A stretch of DNA of 64,000 nt, from positions 1-64,000 of the forward strand of contig NZ_JABASX010000006.1 in NCBI RefSeq assembly GCF_016107655.1. The letters are read 5' to 3'. Shown piece by piece: positions 16,724 to 25,785 of this stretch. The translations under genes and the position numbers were made by a program. The stretch comes from Brevibacterium antiquum (GTDB lineage Bacteria > Actinomycetota > Actinomycetes > Actinomycetales > Brevibacteriaceae). Below the pieces are notes generated by a model that searched no databases, was not told the DNA's origin, and saw only the letters and a list, made by a program, of their open reading frames with translations. How positions within the stretch are numbered: position 1 is the stretch's first letter; every line of letters begins with the position of its first letter.

Positions 16724-18160
16724 ATGGCGAGCTCGTCCACTTCGGGGATTGAGAAACGATCCATCGAAATGGTGCCCGACAATGAACGTCACGGCACCGC
16801 ACGTTCCCAGTTCACGCTGTGGTTCGGCGCCAATACCCAGATCACCGCCATCGTCGACGGAGCGCTCGCCGTCGTCTTCGGTGCCGATGCGCTGTGGGCC
16901 ATCATCGGCCTGCTCATCGGCAACATCATCGGCGGGATCGTCATGGCCCTCCACTCAGCGCAGGGCCCACAGTTGGGCCTGCCGCAGATGATCTCCTCCA
17001 GAGCGCAGTTCGGCATCATCGGCGCGATCATCCCGCTGGTGCTCGTCGTGCTCATGTACATCGGCTTCGCCTCGACCGGTGCAGTGCTCTCCGGCCAGGC
17101 CGTCAACCTCATCATCGGCGTCGATACTCCTGCGGTTGGCATCGTCATCTTCGGTGCGCTGACCGCGTCTGTCGCTCTGCTGGGCTACAAGTACATCCAC
17201 GTTCTCGGCCGCATCTCCTCGGTGACCGGTTTGCTCGGGTTCCTCTTCATCACCTACTGCGTGTTCACCAAGGTCGACGTTCCCGGACTGATCTCCAACT
17301 CATCCTTCGCGTTTCCGGCATTCCTGTCCGCGATCGCGCTCTCCGTCGGCTGGCAGCTGACCTATGGCCCCTACGTCGCCGACTACTCGCGGTACCTGCC
17401 ACGGTCGACTCCGGCATCGAAGACCTTCTGGTTCACCTTCGGCGGCTCCGTCATCGGATCACAGTGGTCGATGACCCTGGGCGCACTCATCGGTGCGGCA
17501 GCTATGACGGAGACCGGCAACTCCTTTGTCGAGAACCAGGTCGGCTTCGTCGGCGACATCGTCGGCGGAGGCGTCTACGCGCTCCTCATCTTCATCGTCA
17601 TCCTGCTGGGCAAGCTCACCGTCAACACGCTCAATGCCTACGGTGCTTTCATGTGCACGCTGACGATCCTCACCTCCTTCGGGGAGAAGACGAACATCCG
17701 TCGTTGGACGCGTGCGGTCTTCGTCATCGGCATCGTCGCTCTGACCGTGCTTGTAGCCCTACTGGCCTCGGCCGACTTCCTGGCGAACTTCAAGAACTTC
17801 GTCCTCGCCCTGCTCATGGTCTTCACCCCGTGGAGCATCATCAACCTCACCGACTACTACCTGATCTCGAAGGACCGCTTCGACATCCCCGCCTTCTACG
17901 ACCACAAGGGTCGCTACGGGAAGTGGAACTGGCGAGCACTGGTGGCCTATGGAGTCGGCGTCGTTGTGCAGATCCCGTTCCTCGCTCAGTCCTTCTACAC
18001 CGGGCCTCTGGTCGAGAAGCTGGGAGGCGCAGACATCTCGTGGATCGTCGGCATCGCTGTGACCTTCGTCCTCTACTACTTCATGCTCCGCAACCGCAGC
18101 GTTGCCCCGGAAGCGACGATCTACCCCGAGGTGGAGGAGCTGGACGCGCTGCGCAGCTGA
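16724..18160 (+). CDS. NCS1 family permease (cytosine/purine/hydantoin type)
   Basis: A 478-residue cytoplasmic membrane symporter of the nucleobase-cation NCS1 family, whose members carry purines, cytosine, allantoin, hydantoins and related rings. After a hydrophilic N-terminus, the sequence WFGANTQITAIVDGALAVVFG and GPQLGLPQMISSRAQFG match transmembrane segments 1-3 of this family, and YVADYSRYLP is also characteristic. It starts with ATG at 16724 after AAAGGAG. Because a hut-type operator stands upstream, an imidazole compound such as urocanate, histidine or imidazolepropionate is a reasonable cargo, by inference only. Cytosine permease would be the default homology name. Confidence 0.88.
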   Translation: MASSSTSGIEKRSIEMVPDNERHGTARSQFTLWFGANTQITAIVDGALAVVFGADALWAIIGLLIGNIIGGIVMALHSAQGPQLGLPQMISSRAQFGIIGAIIPLVLVVLMYIGFASTGAVLSGQAVNLIIGVDTPAVGIVIFGALTASVALLGYKYIHVLGRISSVTGLLGFLFITYCVFTKVDVPGLISNSSFAFPAFLSAIALSVGWQLTYGPYVADYSRYLPRSTPASKTFWFTFGGSVIGSQWSMTLGALIGAAAMTETGNSFVENQVGFVGDIVGGGVYALLIFIVILLGKLTVNTLNAYGAFMCTLTILTSFGEKTNIRRWTRAVFVIGIVALTVLVALLASADFLANFKNFVLALLMVFTPWSIINLTDYYLISKDRFDIPAFYDHKGRYGKWNWRALVAYGVGVVVQIPFLAQSFYTGPLVEKLGGADISWIVGIAVTFVLYYFMLRNRSVAPEATIYPEVEELDALRS

Positions 18161-18204
18161 GACTGCGGGAGCTTCGCCAACACACTCGACGAGCAGACAG
18201 GTGG

Positions 18205-19761
18205 TCAGTCCATCTCGGCGGTGCTCGAGGTGTCCGTCTTGACGGCACGTGACTGTTGCGAAGCACTCACTCGCGAGATGACAAGGTAAACGGTGATCAT
18301 CGCGGCAATGCTGAAGATGACGATGTAGGGGCTGTCGAGGAAGCCGGCCACGACGAACGACACAGCGACGATGGCCCCATTGATGACGGCGTACGGCAGC
18401 TGGGTCTTGACGTGGTCAACGAGGTCCGTTCCGGCACCGGTCGATGCGAGGATCGTCGAATCGGAGATCGGGGAACAGTGGTCCCCGAAGATCCCGCCTG
18501 AGAGGACAGCTCCGATGCAGACGATCACAGGCGCATCGAGCCCGAAGGCAACGGGAAGCGCCAAGGGGATCATAATAGCGAAGGTGCCCCAGGAGCTCCC
18601 TGTGGCAAAGGACATTACGGCTGCGCAGACGAAGACGAGAACCGGAACAAAGGCGGCGGGAACGACTCCGGACATCATCTCGACGAGGAAGTTCGCCGTC
18701 CCCATCGCCTCCAGCAACCCGCCCAGAGTCCAAGCCAGGACAAGGATCAACACCACGCTGATCATCTTCTCCATGCCTTTGACGTAGGTGCCGAGGATCG
18801 CGCCGATCGGATTGATCTTGAAGATGAGCATGAGCGCAATGAGTACAAGTGCACCGAACAGGTAGGCGGTGCTCAACGCGGCACGGAATTCCTCACCAGG
18901 CACTGGCTCGGCGGGGAACCCGAGGGTCGTGAGGATCGAGAACAGAGTCACGAAGAGCACGAGCAGCGGCAGCCAGATGACGATCGGCCGGCTCTCCGAA
19001 TTCATTCCATCAGTTGAAATGGAATCCGGTTGCCGCAGGGGCTTCGAATTGGGCCAGTGAAGTTCACCTGTCTCCTGAACGCGCTGCTCAGCTCGTCGCA
19101 TCGCCCCGAAGTCAGTGCGAGTCAGCGCCACAACGGGGATCGCGGTCACAGCGAGGATCGCGTAGAACTGGAATGGGATCGCCTGCACGAACACCGTGAA
19201 CTCAGAAATTCGTAGGCCCTCCCTGTCGAACTCCTCTCGAATGAGTCCCATGATGTAGATGCCCCACCCGATGAAGGGAATGAGCACTGCCACGGGGGAC
19301 GAGGTCGAGTCGAGGATCCAGGCCAACTTCTCGCGAGACAGCTTGAGCTTGTCGAAGATCTTCTCGAAGATCGGTCCGACGATGAGCGGGGTGCCCAGAT
19401 CGGAGAAGAAGATGATCAGGCCACCCAGCCAGGCGGAGATCTGCCCCTTTCCCCGAGTATTGATGAGCCGCGCAGCCTTCGATGCGAGCGCGGCCCCGCC
19501 GCCCGAACGCTCAACGAGAGCGACAAAGCCTCCGATGAAGAACAGGAGGATCATGACACCCGCGTTATAGCTGTCGGTGACGACGGACGCGAGATGATCG
19601 GTGACGAGGCCCATGGTGGTGGTGACCGGGTTGGGTCCGATGACAATCAGCAGACCCACGAAGATTCCGGTGAACAGTGCAATGACGACGTTCCTGAAGA
19701 GCACCGCCAGCAGGATGGCCAACAGCGGCGGAATCAGTGAAATGACTCCCATATGGTCCAT
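18205..19761 (-). CDS. NhaC-family Na+/H+ antiporter
   Basis: A 518-residue polytopic membrane protein of the NhaC antiporter family, which includes sodium/proton exchangers and some amino-acid antiporters. GGFVALVERSGGGAALA, FFSDLGTPLIVGPIFE, FATGSSWGTFAIMIPLA and IFGDHCSPISDSTILAS are recognisable family blocks. The frame is open to 19974, but ATG at 19761, with AAGGAC upstream, begins right before the first hydrophobic segment; the longer N-terminus is Arg/Ser-rich and not protein-like. It is convergent with the NCS1 permease gene and divergent from the lipase gene. The substrate is uncertain. Confidence 0.87.
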   Translation of the reverse strand: MDHMGVISLIPPLLAILLAVLFRNVVIALFTGIFVGLLIVIGPNPVTTTMGLVTDHLASVVTDSYNAGVMILLFFIGGFVALVERSGGGAALASKAARLINTRGKGQISAWLGGLIIFFSDLGTPLIVGPIFEKIFDKLKLSREKLAWILDSTSSPVAVLIPFIGWGIYIMGLIREEFDREGLRISEFTVFVQAIPFQFYAILAVTAIPVVALTRTDFGAMRRAEQRVQETGELHWPNSKPLRQPDSISTDGMNSESRPIVIWLPLLVLFVTLFSILTTLGFPAEPVPGEEFRAALSTAYLFGALVLIALMLIFKINPIGAILGTYVKGMEKMISVVLILVLAWTLGGLLEAMGTANFLVEMMSGVVPAAFVPVLVFVCAAVMSFATGSSWGTFAIMIPLALPVAFGLDAPVIVCIGAVLSGGIFGDHCSPISDSTILASTGAGTDLVDHVKTQLPYAVINGAIVAVSFVVAGFLDSPYIVIFSIAAMITVYLVISRVSASQQSRAVKTDTSSTAEMD

Positions 19762-20135
19762 GTTTGAGTTGTCCTTCGTGTCGTAGTGCCTCGATGGGCG
19801 GCCGACCATTCGTTCGCTGTCAGGCGATTCACAATATCCGGTCTCATGACACCTGTCCTTGTCAACCGCGCTCTTGAGATCCTCCACGACTGTTCCAGTG
19901 CCTGACGAGGTGCAACTTCGCCTAGACGCACGGCTCATGCGGACTGTTCGATTGACCGAAAATAATGTTACCAACCAGTTCTACTATCGAGTAAGGTTGT
20001 GATGTCTGTCACCACACAGACGTTGCACCAGAGACGACTGCGAGGACGGGCACACTCGTCCGACCGGCCTGCGATACCACAACTGTCCGCGCACTCTCAA
20101 TGCCGAGACACACGACAGAACAGGACTACACGCTT
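19762..20135. promoter_or_regulatory. divergent region NhaC / lipase with GTCTGT-N6-ACAGAC
   Basis: About 370 bp between divergent genes, with an A/T-richer core near 19950-20010. An 18-bp palindrome GTCTGT-CACCAC-ACAGAC spans 20004-20021 and may be an operator. No small gene is convincing. The two promoters cannot be placed with certainty. Confidence 0.35.
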
Positions 20136-21578
20136 ATGAGAACGGCTCGTCATAGAACGCTTCCACACGCACGACGCATCGCAATGCTGAGCGCAGCAGC
20201 CGTCACTGGGCTGACGCTCGCGCTTGGCACAGTGGCAGCGCCTGCCCAGGCGCAATCATTGGCCCCGCAGACCGACGACGAGGCCAAGCGCATGATCAAA
20301 GACAGACAAGCTGAGGATTCCAGCTCTCTGAACAAGAGCAACGTCCCCGAGGGCGTGAGTGTCGAGCAGGCCAAGGAAGCCGTCGACAAGTCCGATGAGA
20401 TCACCGCCTCCGATGTCGAGTATGCGGCTGCTCTCGAGGACCTCCCCGATTCAGGCGTTCCGGAGGAATTCTACAAGACCCCGGAACAGCTGCCGACGGA
20501 GAACGGCGGCGTAGTCAAACAGACGCCATCGAAGTTCTATCTCGATCCCGTCAAACTCATCGAGCACAGTGCGAAGTCCACGACGTACATGTACAAGACC
20601 ACCGACGAAAAGGGCACAGCGCGAGCGGCCACCGCCACGCTCCTGACCCCCGAAGGTGCGAGCGAGCAGGCGAAGGATGCCGTTGTCATCTCACCCGGCA
20701 CTCAGGGGATCGCCGACAAGTGCGCTCCCAGTCGGCAAATGGGAATGGGCACCGAGTACGAAGGAGTCTCCGTCACCTCGGCGCTGGCAGCCAAACGACC
20801 AGTCATCGTCGTCGACTACCTCGGACTCGGCACCGAAGGCACTCACCACTACGTCAACCGCGTGGAGGAAGGTCGCTCGGTTCTCGACGCGGCCAAAGCA
20901 GTCCAGAACGTCGAAGGCAGTGGAATCAATGGCGACACGAAGCTCCAACTGCGAGGGTATTCGCAGGGCGGGCACGCCACCACGGCAGCCTTGGAGCTCG
21001 CAGATGACTGGGCACCTGGACTCAACATCGCCTCCGCCTCGGCGGGCGCCGTACCGACGGACCTCTATAAAACTGTCACCGAGATGTCCAGCACATATAC
21101 AGCCTTCCTCCTCTATGGAGTCGCATCGTTTGCAGACCAGACCGATGTTGACCTGTCCAAATACCTCAACCAGAAGGGGCTTGATGCGGTCGAGAGCGCC
21201 TCGAACCAATGCACCTTAGAGGCGACGCTGTCGCATGCATTCACCGATACGACCACGTTGACGAAGGACGGCAGCCCTCTCCAGGAACTCGTCGAAACAG
21301 AGTTCCGGGACGTCGTAGATAACCAGCGCTTGGGAAGGGCAGAGATCCCGGACATTCCTGTGCTCGTCAACCACAGCCGTCTCGACGACATCATACCCTT
21401 CGAGATGGGCAAGGAACTGGCCTCGACGTGGTGCGATGCGGGCAACAAAGTGGCGTTCGAGGACAATCTCGGGCCCGGACACGTCGGCGGCTACATAGCC
21501 GCACTCCCTCGTGTCGAGACCTTCACAAACCGCACATTCGCCGGCAAAGCGCCCCTCGACAGCTGCTGGAGGCTGTGA
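20136..21578 (+). CDS. secreted lipase (LIP family, alpha/beta hydrolase)
   Basis: A secreted esterase/lipase of the secretory LIP family found in actinobacteria and fungi. A signal peptide is clear: a basic start (MRTARHRTLPHARR), a hydrophobic stretch to about residue 35, then cleavage near APAQA. The nucleophile elbow GYSQGG occurs around residue 273, with Asp in NHSRLDDIIPF and His in GPGHVGGY completing the triad. The mature N-terminus is rich in Lys/Asp/Ser. ATG at 20136 (480 residues) gives a normal signal peptide; ATG at 20100 would add 12 residues. A terminator follows. Substrate is probably acylglycerols or other esters. Confidence 0.88.
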   Translation: MRTARHRTLPHARRIAMLSAAAVTGLTLALGTVAAPAQAQSLAPQTDDEAKRMIKDRQAEDSSSLNKSNVPEGVSVEQAKEAVDKSDEITASDVEYAAALEDLPDSGVPEEFYKTPEQLPTENGGVVKQTPSKFYLDPVKLIEHSAKSTTYMYKTTDEKGTARAATATLLTPEGASEQAKDAVVISPGTQGIADKCAPSRQMGMGTEYEGVSVTSALAAKRPVIVVDYLGLGTEGTHHYVNRVEEGRSVLDAAKAVQNVEGSGINGDTKLQLRGYSQGGHATTAALELADDWAPGLNIASASAGAVPTDLYKTVTEMSSTYTAFLLYGVASFADQTDVDLSKYLNQKGLDAVESASNQCTLEATLSHAFTDTTTLTKDGSPLQELVETEFRDVVDNQRLGRAEIPDIPVLVNHSRLDDIIPFEMGKELASTWCDAGNKVAFEDNLGPGHVGGYIAALPRVETFTNRTFAGKAPLDSCWRL

Positions 21579-21619
21579 GGCATCGAGCGATGAGCTGACG
21601 CCCTGACCAACGCTGCGGA

Positions 21620-21662
21620 GTGCGGTGCCACCTGTTCACTGAGCAGGCGGCGCCGCACTTTT
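21620..21662. terminator. stem-loop with T-tract between lipase and amidase genes
   Basis: GTGCGGTGCCACCTG (21620-21634) pairs with CAGGCGGCGCCGCAC (21644-21658) across a 9-base loop with two mismatched or wobble positions, followed by TTTT. It serves the plus-strand lipase gene and may also act for the convergent amidase gene. Confidence 0.75.
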
Positions 21663-21693
21663 CGCTGCGGCGACTGCCCTGCCAGCGGCCACT

Positions 21694-23031
21694 TCAGAAC
21701 CCAGCTACGAACTTGAGCAGCGTTTCGTCACAGTGTGGAGGACCGATGATCTGGACCGACTCCGGCCTCGTCGGGCTCGGTTCGGGCCCCGCCGACGCTG
21801 TGTCAGGTCCTCCCACGACCGCCCCGATCGGCACCGTCACTGCCGGCCACCCGAGAACGTTGAACGGCAGCGAGTAGCGCATGAATTTCGCCGCCGAGTC
21901 TGATCTGAGTTCATCCCACGCGATCACGTCACCGTCGATGGCGGGCGTGATGATGAAGTCAACGTCGTCGAAGAACGATTCGGCAACGGCTCGCAGCTCC
22001 TCGAGCGCGGCAACATTGGACTGGTATTCAGCCACGGTGATGTTCTGCCCCGACAGGATCTTCGCCCAGACGCCCGGCTGGTACTTCTCTCCTTGGTCAT
22101 CCAGGAACTGTTTGTGCAGAACATAGGCCTCATAGCGGCGCACAATGTCGTAGTAGTCGATCCCTCGCTCGATGAGCCCCGTCAGATAGTCGAAGTTCGC
22201 CGAGGTGGTTGAGGCGATCGCTGAATCACCGAGGTGCTTGTGGACCCAAGTCCGTACTTCTGCCGATGACTCATCGGTGGGGTTGAGCAGGCTCAGATCG
22301 ACGGTCGGAGCCTTCGCCGGTGAGGAACCTGTTGGGATTGAGCCAGACCCATTCCCGGATATCACTGCGAATGCCGCGGTGAGCAGCGGCAGATCGCGTG
22401 CGAACAGGCCCACCGTGTCGAAGGACGGAGACAGAGGGAACACACCTTCGACCGAGACCTTGCCGAAGGTCGGCTTAAACCCAATGACGCCCTGGCAAGC
22501 AGCCGGCACTCTCACGGAACCCGCAGTATCCGTTCCCAGAGCCAGCGGCACCACCCCGGCAGCGACAAGGGCTGCCGAACCCGAGCTCGAACCACCCGTG
22601 CACAGCGTGCGATCGATCGGGTTGATGACTCGACCGAAGGCGCTTTCATCGCCGAGGATGCCGTATGAGTACTCCTGACAGTTCGTCTTCACCACGGGCA
22701 GCGCACCGGCTCGCTCAAAGAGGCTCACGACGGGGGCGCTCGTGCTGGGGTCAGGTCCGCTGCTGACGTTCGACCCCATTGTTGTGGGAACGCCCGCTAC
22801 ATCGATGACGTCCTTGACAGCGAAGGGAACACCCTCGAGTCTGCGCGCCGGTTCGCCCGCCGAGACACGATCGGCTGACTTCCGCGCCAGGTTGTGTGCC
22901 CGGTCACTCATCACCGAGGTGACGGCATTGAGTTCTCGCCCGATTCCTTCGACGGCGGCGAGAGTCTGTTCGAAGGCCATCATTGAGTCAGCTGCCTGTT
23001 CTAGTTCGCGCTTCTCGTCCACATTGTCCAT
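21694..23031 (-). CDS. amidase signature family hydrolase
   Basis: A 445-residue cytoplasmic amidase. The Ser-cisSer-Lys triad is visible: Lys in GVPFAVKDVIDVAG, the Gly/Ser loop CTGGSSSGSAALVAAG, and the nucleophile in LGTDTAGSVRVPAACQG. ATG at 23031 is preferred; the frame upstream to 23112 is Arg/Cys-rich and lacks a ribosome site. Length is typical. The C-terminus (SLPFNVLGWPAVTVP) fits the family. It is convergent with the lipase gene and stands alone, so the substrate cannot be inferred. Its relative at 24268 is only distantly similar. Confidence 0.88.
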   Translation of the reverse strand: MDNVDEKRELEQAADSMMAFEQTLAAVEGIGRELNAVTSVMSDRAHNLARKSADRVSAGEPARRLEGVPFAVKDVIDVAGVPTTMGSNVSSGPDPSTSAPVVSLFERAGALPVVKTNCQEYSYGILGDESAFGRVINPIDRTLCTGGSSSGSAALVAAGVVPLALGTDTAGSVRVPAACQGVIGFKPTFGKVSVEGVFPLSPSFDTVGLFARDLPLLTAAFAVISGNGSGSIPTGSSPAKAPTVDLSLLNPTDESSAEVRTWVHKHLGDSAIASTTSANFDYLTGLIERGIDYYDIVRRYEAYVLHKQFLDDQGEKYQPGVWAKILSGQNITVAEYQSNVAALEELRAVAESFFDDVDFIITPAIDGDVIAWDELRSDSAAKFMRYSLPFNVLGWPAVTVPIGAVVGGPDTASAGPEPSPTRPESVQIIGPPHCDETLLKFVAGF

Positions 23032-23239
23032 CCTGTCAGAAGTCTGATCACATGGGTGGGGCTGGCAGTCGGACTCTGTCCTCTTAGCGCTGGGTTTCTC
23101 ACGACACTCCAACTCTGATGGCGTTGCTCCGACTGCGTCTGGTCATTCGCAGACTACCGTGGTCTTTATACCGTTGACGCAATAGTGATTGCGCTCTTAT
23201 CGCGTCCTCCCCTGAGGGCTTTTCACAATCGGAGCAAGA
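23032..23239. other. divergent intergenic amidase / Mrr-like gene
   Basis: About 208 bp between divergent genes, ending with a modestly A/T-rich stretch before the nuclease gene. I see no strong palindrome. The GGAG at 23231-23234 serves the nuclease gene start. Confidence 0.35.
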
Positions 23240-24265
23240 ATGCAGATGTGGGGAATCCACAACGATACATTGACGAATGAACTAGTCGACGAGGGTTTTG
23301 TCAGCATCGGATGGGACGACGTCGCAGATTTGAGAACGATTCCCGACGGTCGTGAAGGAATCAAGCGAGCACTGTTGACTACTAACCCGGATGCAAAACC
23401 ACAGTCCATCGCTGGACAGGCGGGCGTTCTCTATCGCTTCGGCACTGACATCGCAGTTGGCGACATCGTGGTAGCTCCTTATAAACCGGACAGTACTGTC
23501 AATATCGGCACCGTCACCGGTACCTATTATTATGACCAGAACGCGCGTACTCATCAGCATCGCTTGCCGGTCGAGTGGAAGCGCGTGGGGTTGTCCCGGA
23601 CAGTGTTCACTCAAGCAGCACTCTACGAAATTGGTTCGTTCATTTCGGTTTTCCAGATTCGCAAACATTCTGAAGAATTTATCGCAGCTCTCAACTCGGC
23701 CGACGGCTCGATTGATGTTGTTGCCGACAGCATTGATGAAGTCCTAGAAAGCACCGATGAGTCAGCCGCCAGTGACGAGCCGAGAGCTTCACGGATCGAG
23801 CGTCATACTCGCGATTTCATCTTGGAATGCCTCCACCGGCGGATCAGCCACAACGAGTTCGAGCATTTCACAGCAGCTTTACTTCGGGCGCTGGGATACG
23901 AAGCACGAGTCACCCAGTACTCCCAGGATGGTGGAGTCGACGTCATCGCTCATAGAGATCCACTCGGGGTGGAACCTCCTCAAATCAAGGTGCAGTGCAA
24001 ACATCGTGTTTCGACAATTGGAGCGCCGGAAGTCCAGCAACTTGTCGGCACTCAAGGTCCCGGGGAGCTCTCGCTCTTCGTCACCCTGGGTAACTACAGT
24101 CGAGACGCTTTGAATATCGAACGGCAAAGGCCCGGACTTCGCCTGCTGACTGGTGAAGACGTTGTCTCTCTCGTAGTCGAAAATTACTCGAATCTCCCCG
24201 AGAAATGGCGTTCACAGATCCCGCTGACAAGCCTCCTCGTCGTGGCTGATCATACAGAGCTCTAA
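23240..24265 (+). CDS. solitary Mrr-like restriction endonuclease
   Basis: A 341-residue protein whose C-terminal half (about 195-300) is an Mrr-type PD-(D/E)xK nuclease. HNEFEHFTAALLRALGYEA is followed by QDGGVDVIAHRD (Asp at 234) and IKVQCKH, with the QxK pair at about 252-254 that is typical of Mrr. Family members cut modified or foreign DNA. The first ~150 residues form a separate domain (MQMWGIHNDTL... VGDIVVAPYKPDS) that I associate loosely with a beta-barrel or PUA/EVE-like reader; that is unsure. There is no methyltransferase or specificity gene nearby. Base composition is lower in GC than neighbours, which suggests transfer. The start is ATG at 23240 after GGAG. Confidence 0.8.
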   Translation: MQMWGIHNDTLTNELVDEGFVSIGWDDVADLRTIPDGREGIKRALLTTNPDAKPQSIAGQAGVLYRFGTDIAVGDIVVAPYKPDSTVNIGTVTGTYYYDQNARTHQHRLPVEWKRVGLSRTVFTQAALYEIGSFISVFQIRKHSEEFIAALNSADGSIDVVADSIDEVLESTDESAASDEPRASRIERHTRDFILECLHRRISHNEFEHFTAALLRALGYEARVTQYSQDGGVDVIAHRDPLGVEPPQIKVQCKHRVSTIGAPEVQQLVGTQGPGELSLFVTLGNYSRDALNIERQRPGLRLLTGEDVVSLVVENYSNLPEKWRSQIPLTSLLVVADHTEL

Positions 24266-24267
24266 CC

Positions 24268-25785
24268 TCACCCCGGCGCCAACCCCGTCCACGGCACCAA
24301 CTGTTCGACCGCGGCCGCAACGTCGAACGCGGCGCGGTCATCGAAGGGATGGGCGATGACCTGCAGCCCCGTTGGTATTCCACAGTCGGCCATGCCCGAG
24401 GGTACGTTGACGATCGGCACCCGGTTGCAGATGTTGAATGGCATCGTCATGTGTGACTGCCAATAATGATCAAGCCGCACTCCCCCGCCGTCACCATCAT
24501 CGCTGTGACCAGCACCGGAAGCCTCTCGGCCCACACCGTTCGAGTCGATCGTGATCCCGTCGAGATAGCTGCCGTCGGCCTCGAGCCCTGCCACCGCCGA
24601 GGTGGGAGCCAGGAAAACGTCGAATCCCTCCATTGCGGTCGCAAGTTCCGCCTGGATCTGCGCCTCGGCGGCCAGCCCTTCGTAGAGCGAATGACGGGCG
24701 GCAACCGCCTCGGCATCGGCCATGAACCGGAGCGTGTAATCGGCCAATGTGCTCTCGTGGCCACGGGTGGCGGCCCGCATGGCGGGGGCAAGGATGTTCC
24801 CGAAATGGGTGAACGCGGTGTCGAAGATCCGCTCCGCCGTCCACGGCAGTTCGATCTCCTCGACGATGGCACCGGCAGCCTCGAGCGCCGAGGCGACTGC
24901 GCGGGTATTGCGGATAATGTCCTCGCCGACGGGGAAGTCCCCCAACCGCAGGCACAGAGCGATCCGCTTGCCCTTCAGACCCTCGACCACCTCGGCGGAA
25001 GAGGCATCGAAGCCGTCGAGGAATCCAGACGATTCGATCGATGCGTGATCACTGGGGTCGACACCGACCATCACACGGGCCAGCAGGGCGGTGTCGGCGA
25101 CGGTGCGCGCCATCGGTCCGTCCCCCCGATACCAGTCCGCGGACAGCGGCTGTGCTCCAGGAATCCGACCATAGGGCGCCTTGTACCCGACCGTGCCCGT
25201 GAATGCGGCGGGCAGCCTCGTCGATCCGGCGATGTCCGAGGCTGTCGCCAGGGGGCCGAACCCCGCAGCCAGGGCCGCCCCGGACCCGCCCGAGGAACCG
25301 CCTGGTGAAAGCTCGGTGTTCCAGGGATTGCGGGTCACTCCCCACATCGGCGAGTGAGTGATCGTCGCGCAGCTGAATTCCGGCGAGGTCGCCCTGGCAT
25401 GGACGAATCCTCCGGCCGCGCGGATGCGCCGGATGATCACGGCGTCGGTCCCGGCGATGGTGTCGGTCTCGTGGATGAGACCCTGCGTGAGCGTGCGTCC
25501 GGCGATTGCGTGCTTCTCCTTGGCGATGACGGGCAGACCGAGCAGCGGTCGGGCGGCGACCGCCTCGGCGAGATCATCGGAGCTGGCGTTCGCGTAGAAG
25601 CTCTCCGCTTCCTTCGCCGAGGTGACCGCTTCCTCCACGACCTCCGTGACCGCATTGATGCGGTCATCTTCGGTGGTGATGCGTCCGATCTGCGCGCTGA
25701 GGTACTCGACCGGAGAGAGTTCCTTCGACCGGAACTTCGCGAGGGCTTCGGCTGCGGACAGCGCCCACGTCTCGCTGCCGCTCAT
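24268..25785 (-). CDS. amidase signature family hydrolase
   Basis: A 505-residue amidase with Lys in LLGLPVIAKEKHAIAG, the loop ELSPGGSSGGSGAALAAG and the nucleophile region TASDIAGSTRLPAAFTG. The start ATG at 25785 overlaps the stop of the upstream M20 gene (ATGA), so the two are translationally coupled. A Gly/Asp-rich insert (GAGHSDDGDGGG) interrupts the C-terminal part. With the M20 enzyme and the MHS transporter it forms a three-gene unit that probably imports and hydrolyses an amide or ureido compound. The exact compound is unknown. The stop lies two bases from the convergent nuclease gene stop. Confidence 0.87.
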   Translation of the reverse strand: MSGSETWALSAAEALAKFRSKELSPVEYLSAQIGRITTEDDRINAVTEVVEEAVTSAKEAESFYANASSDDLAEAVAARPLLGLPVIAKEKHAIAGRTLTQGLIHETDTIAGTDAVIIRRIRAAGGFVHARATSPEFSCATITHSPMWGVTRNPWNTELSPGGSSGGSGAALAAGFGPLATASDIAGSTRLPAAFTGTVGYKAPYGRIPGAQPLSADWYRGDGPMARTVADTALLARVMVGVDPSDHASIESSGFLDGFDASSAEVVEGLKGKRIALCLRLGDFPVGEDIIRNTRAVASALEAAGAIVEEIELPWTAERIFDTAFTHFGNILAPAMRAATRGHESTLADYTLRFMADAEAVAARHSLYEGLAAEAQIQAELATAMEGFDVFLAPTSAVAGLEADGSYLDGITIDSNGVGREASGAGHSDDGDGGGVRLDHYWQSHMTMPFNICNRVPIVNVPSGMADCGIPTGLQVIAHPFDDRAAFDVAAAVEQLVPWTGLAPG

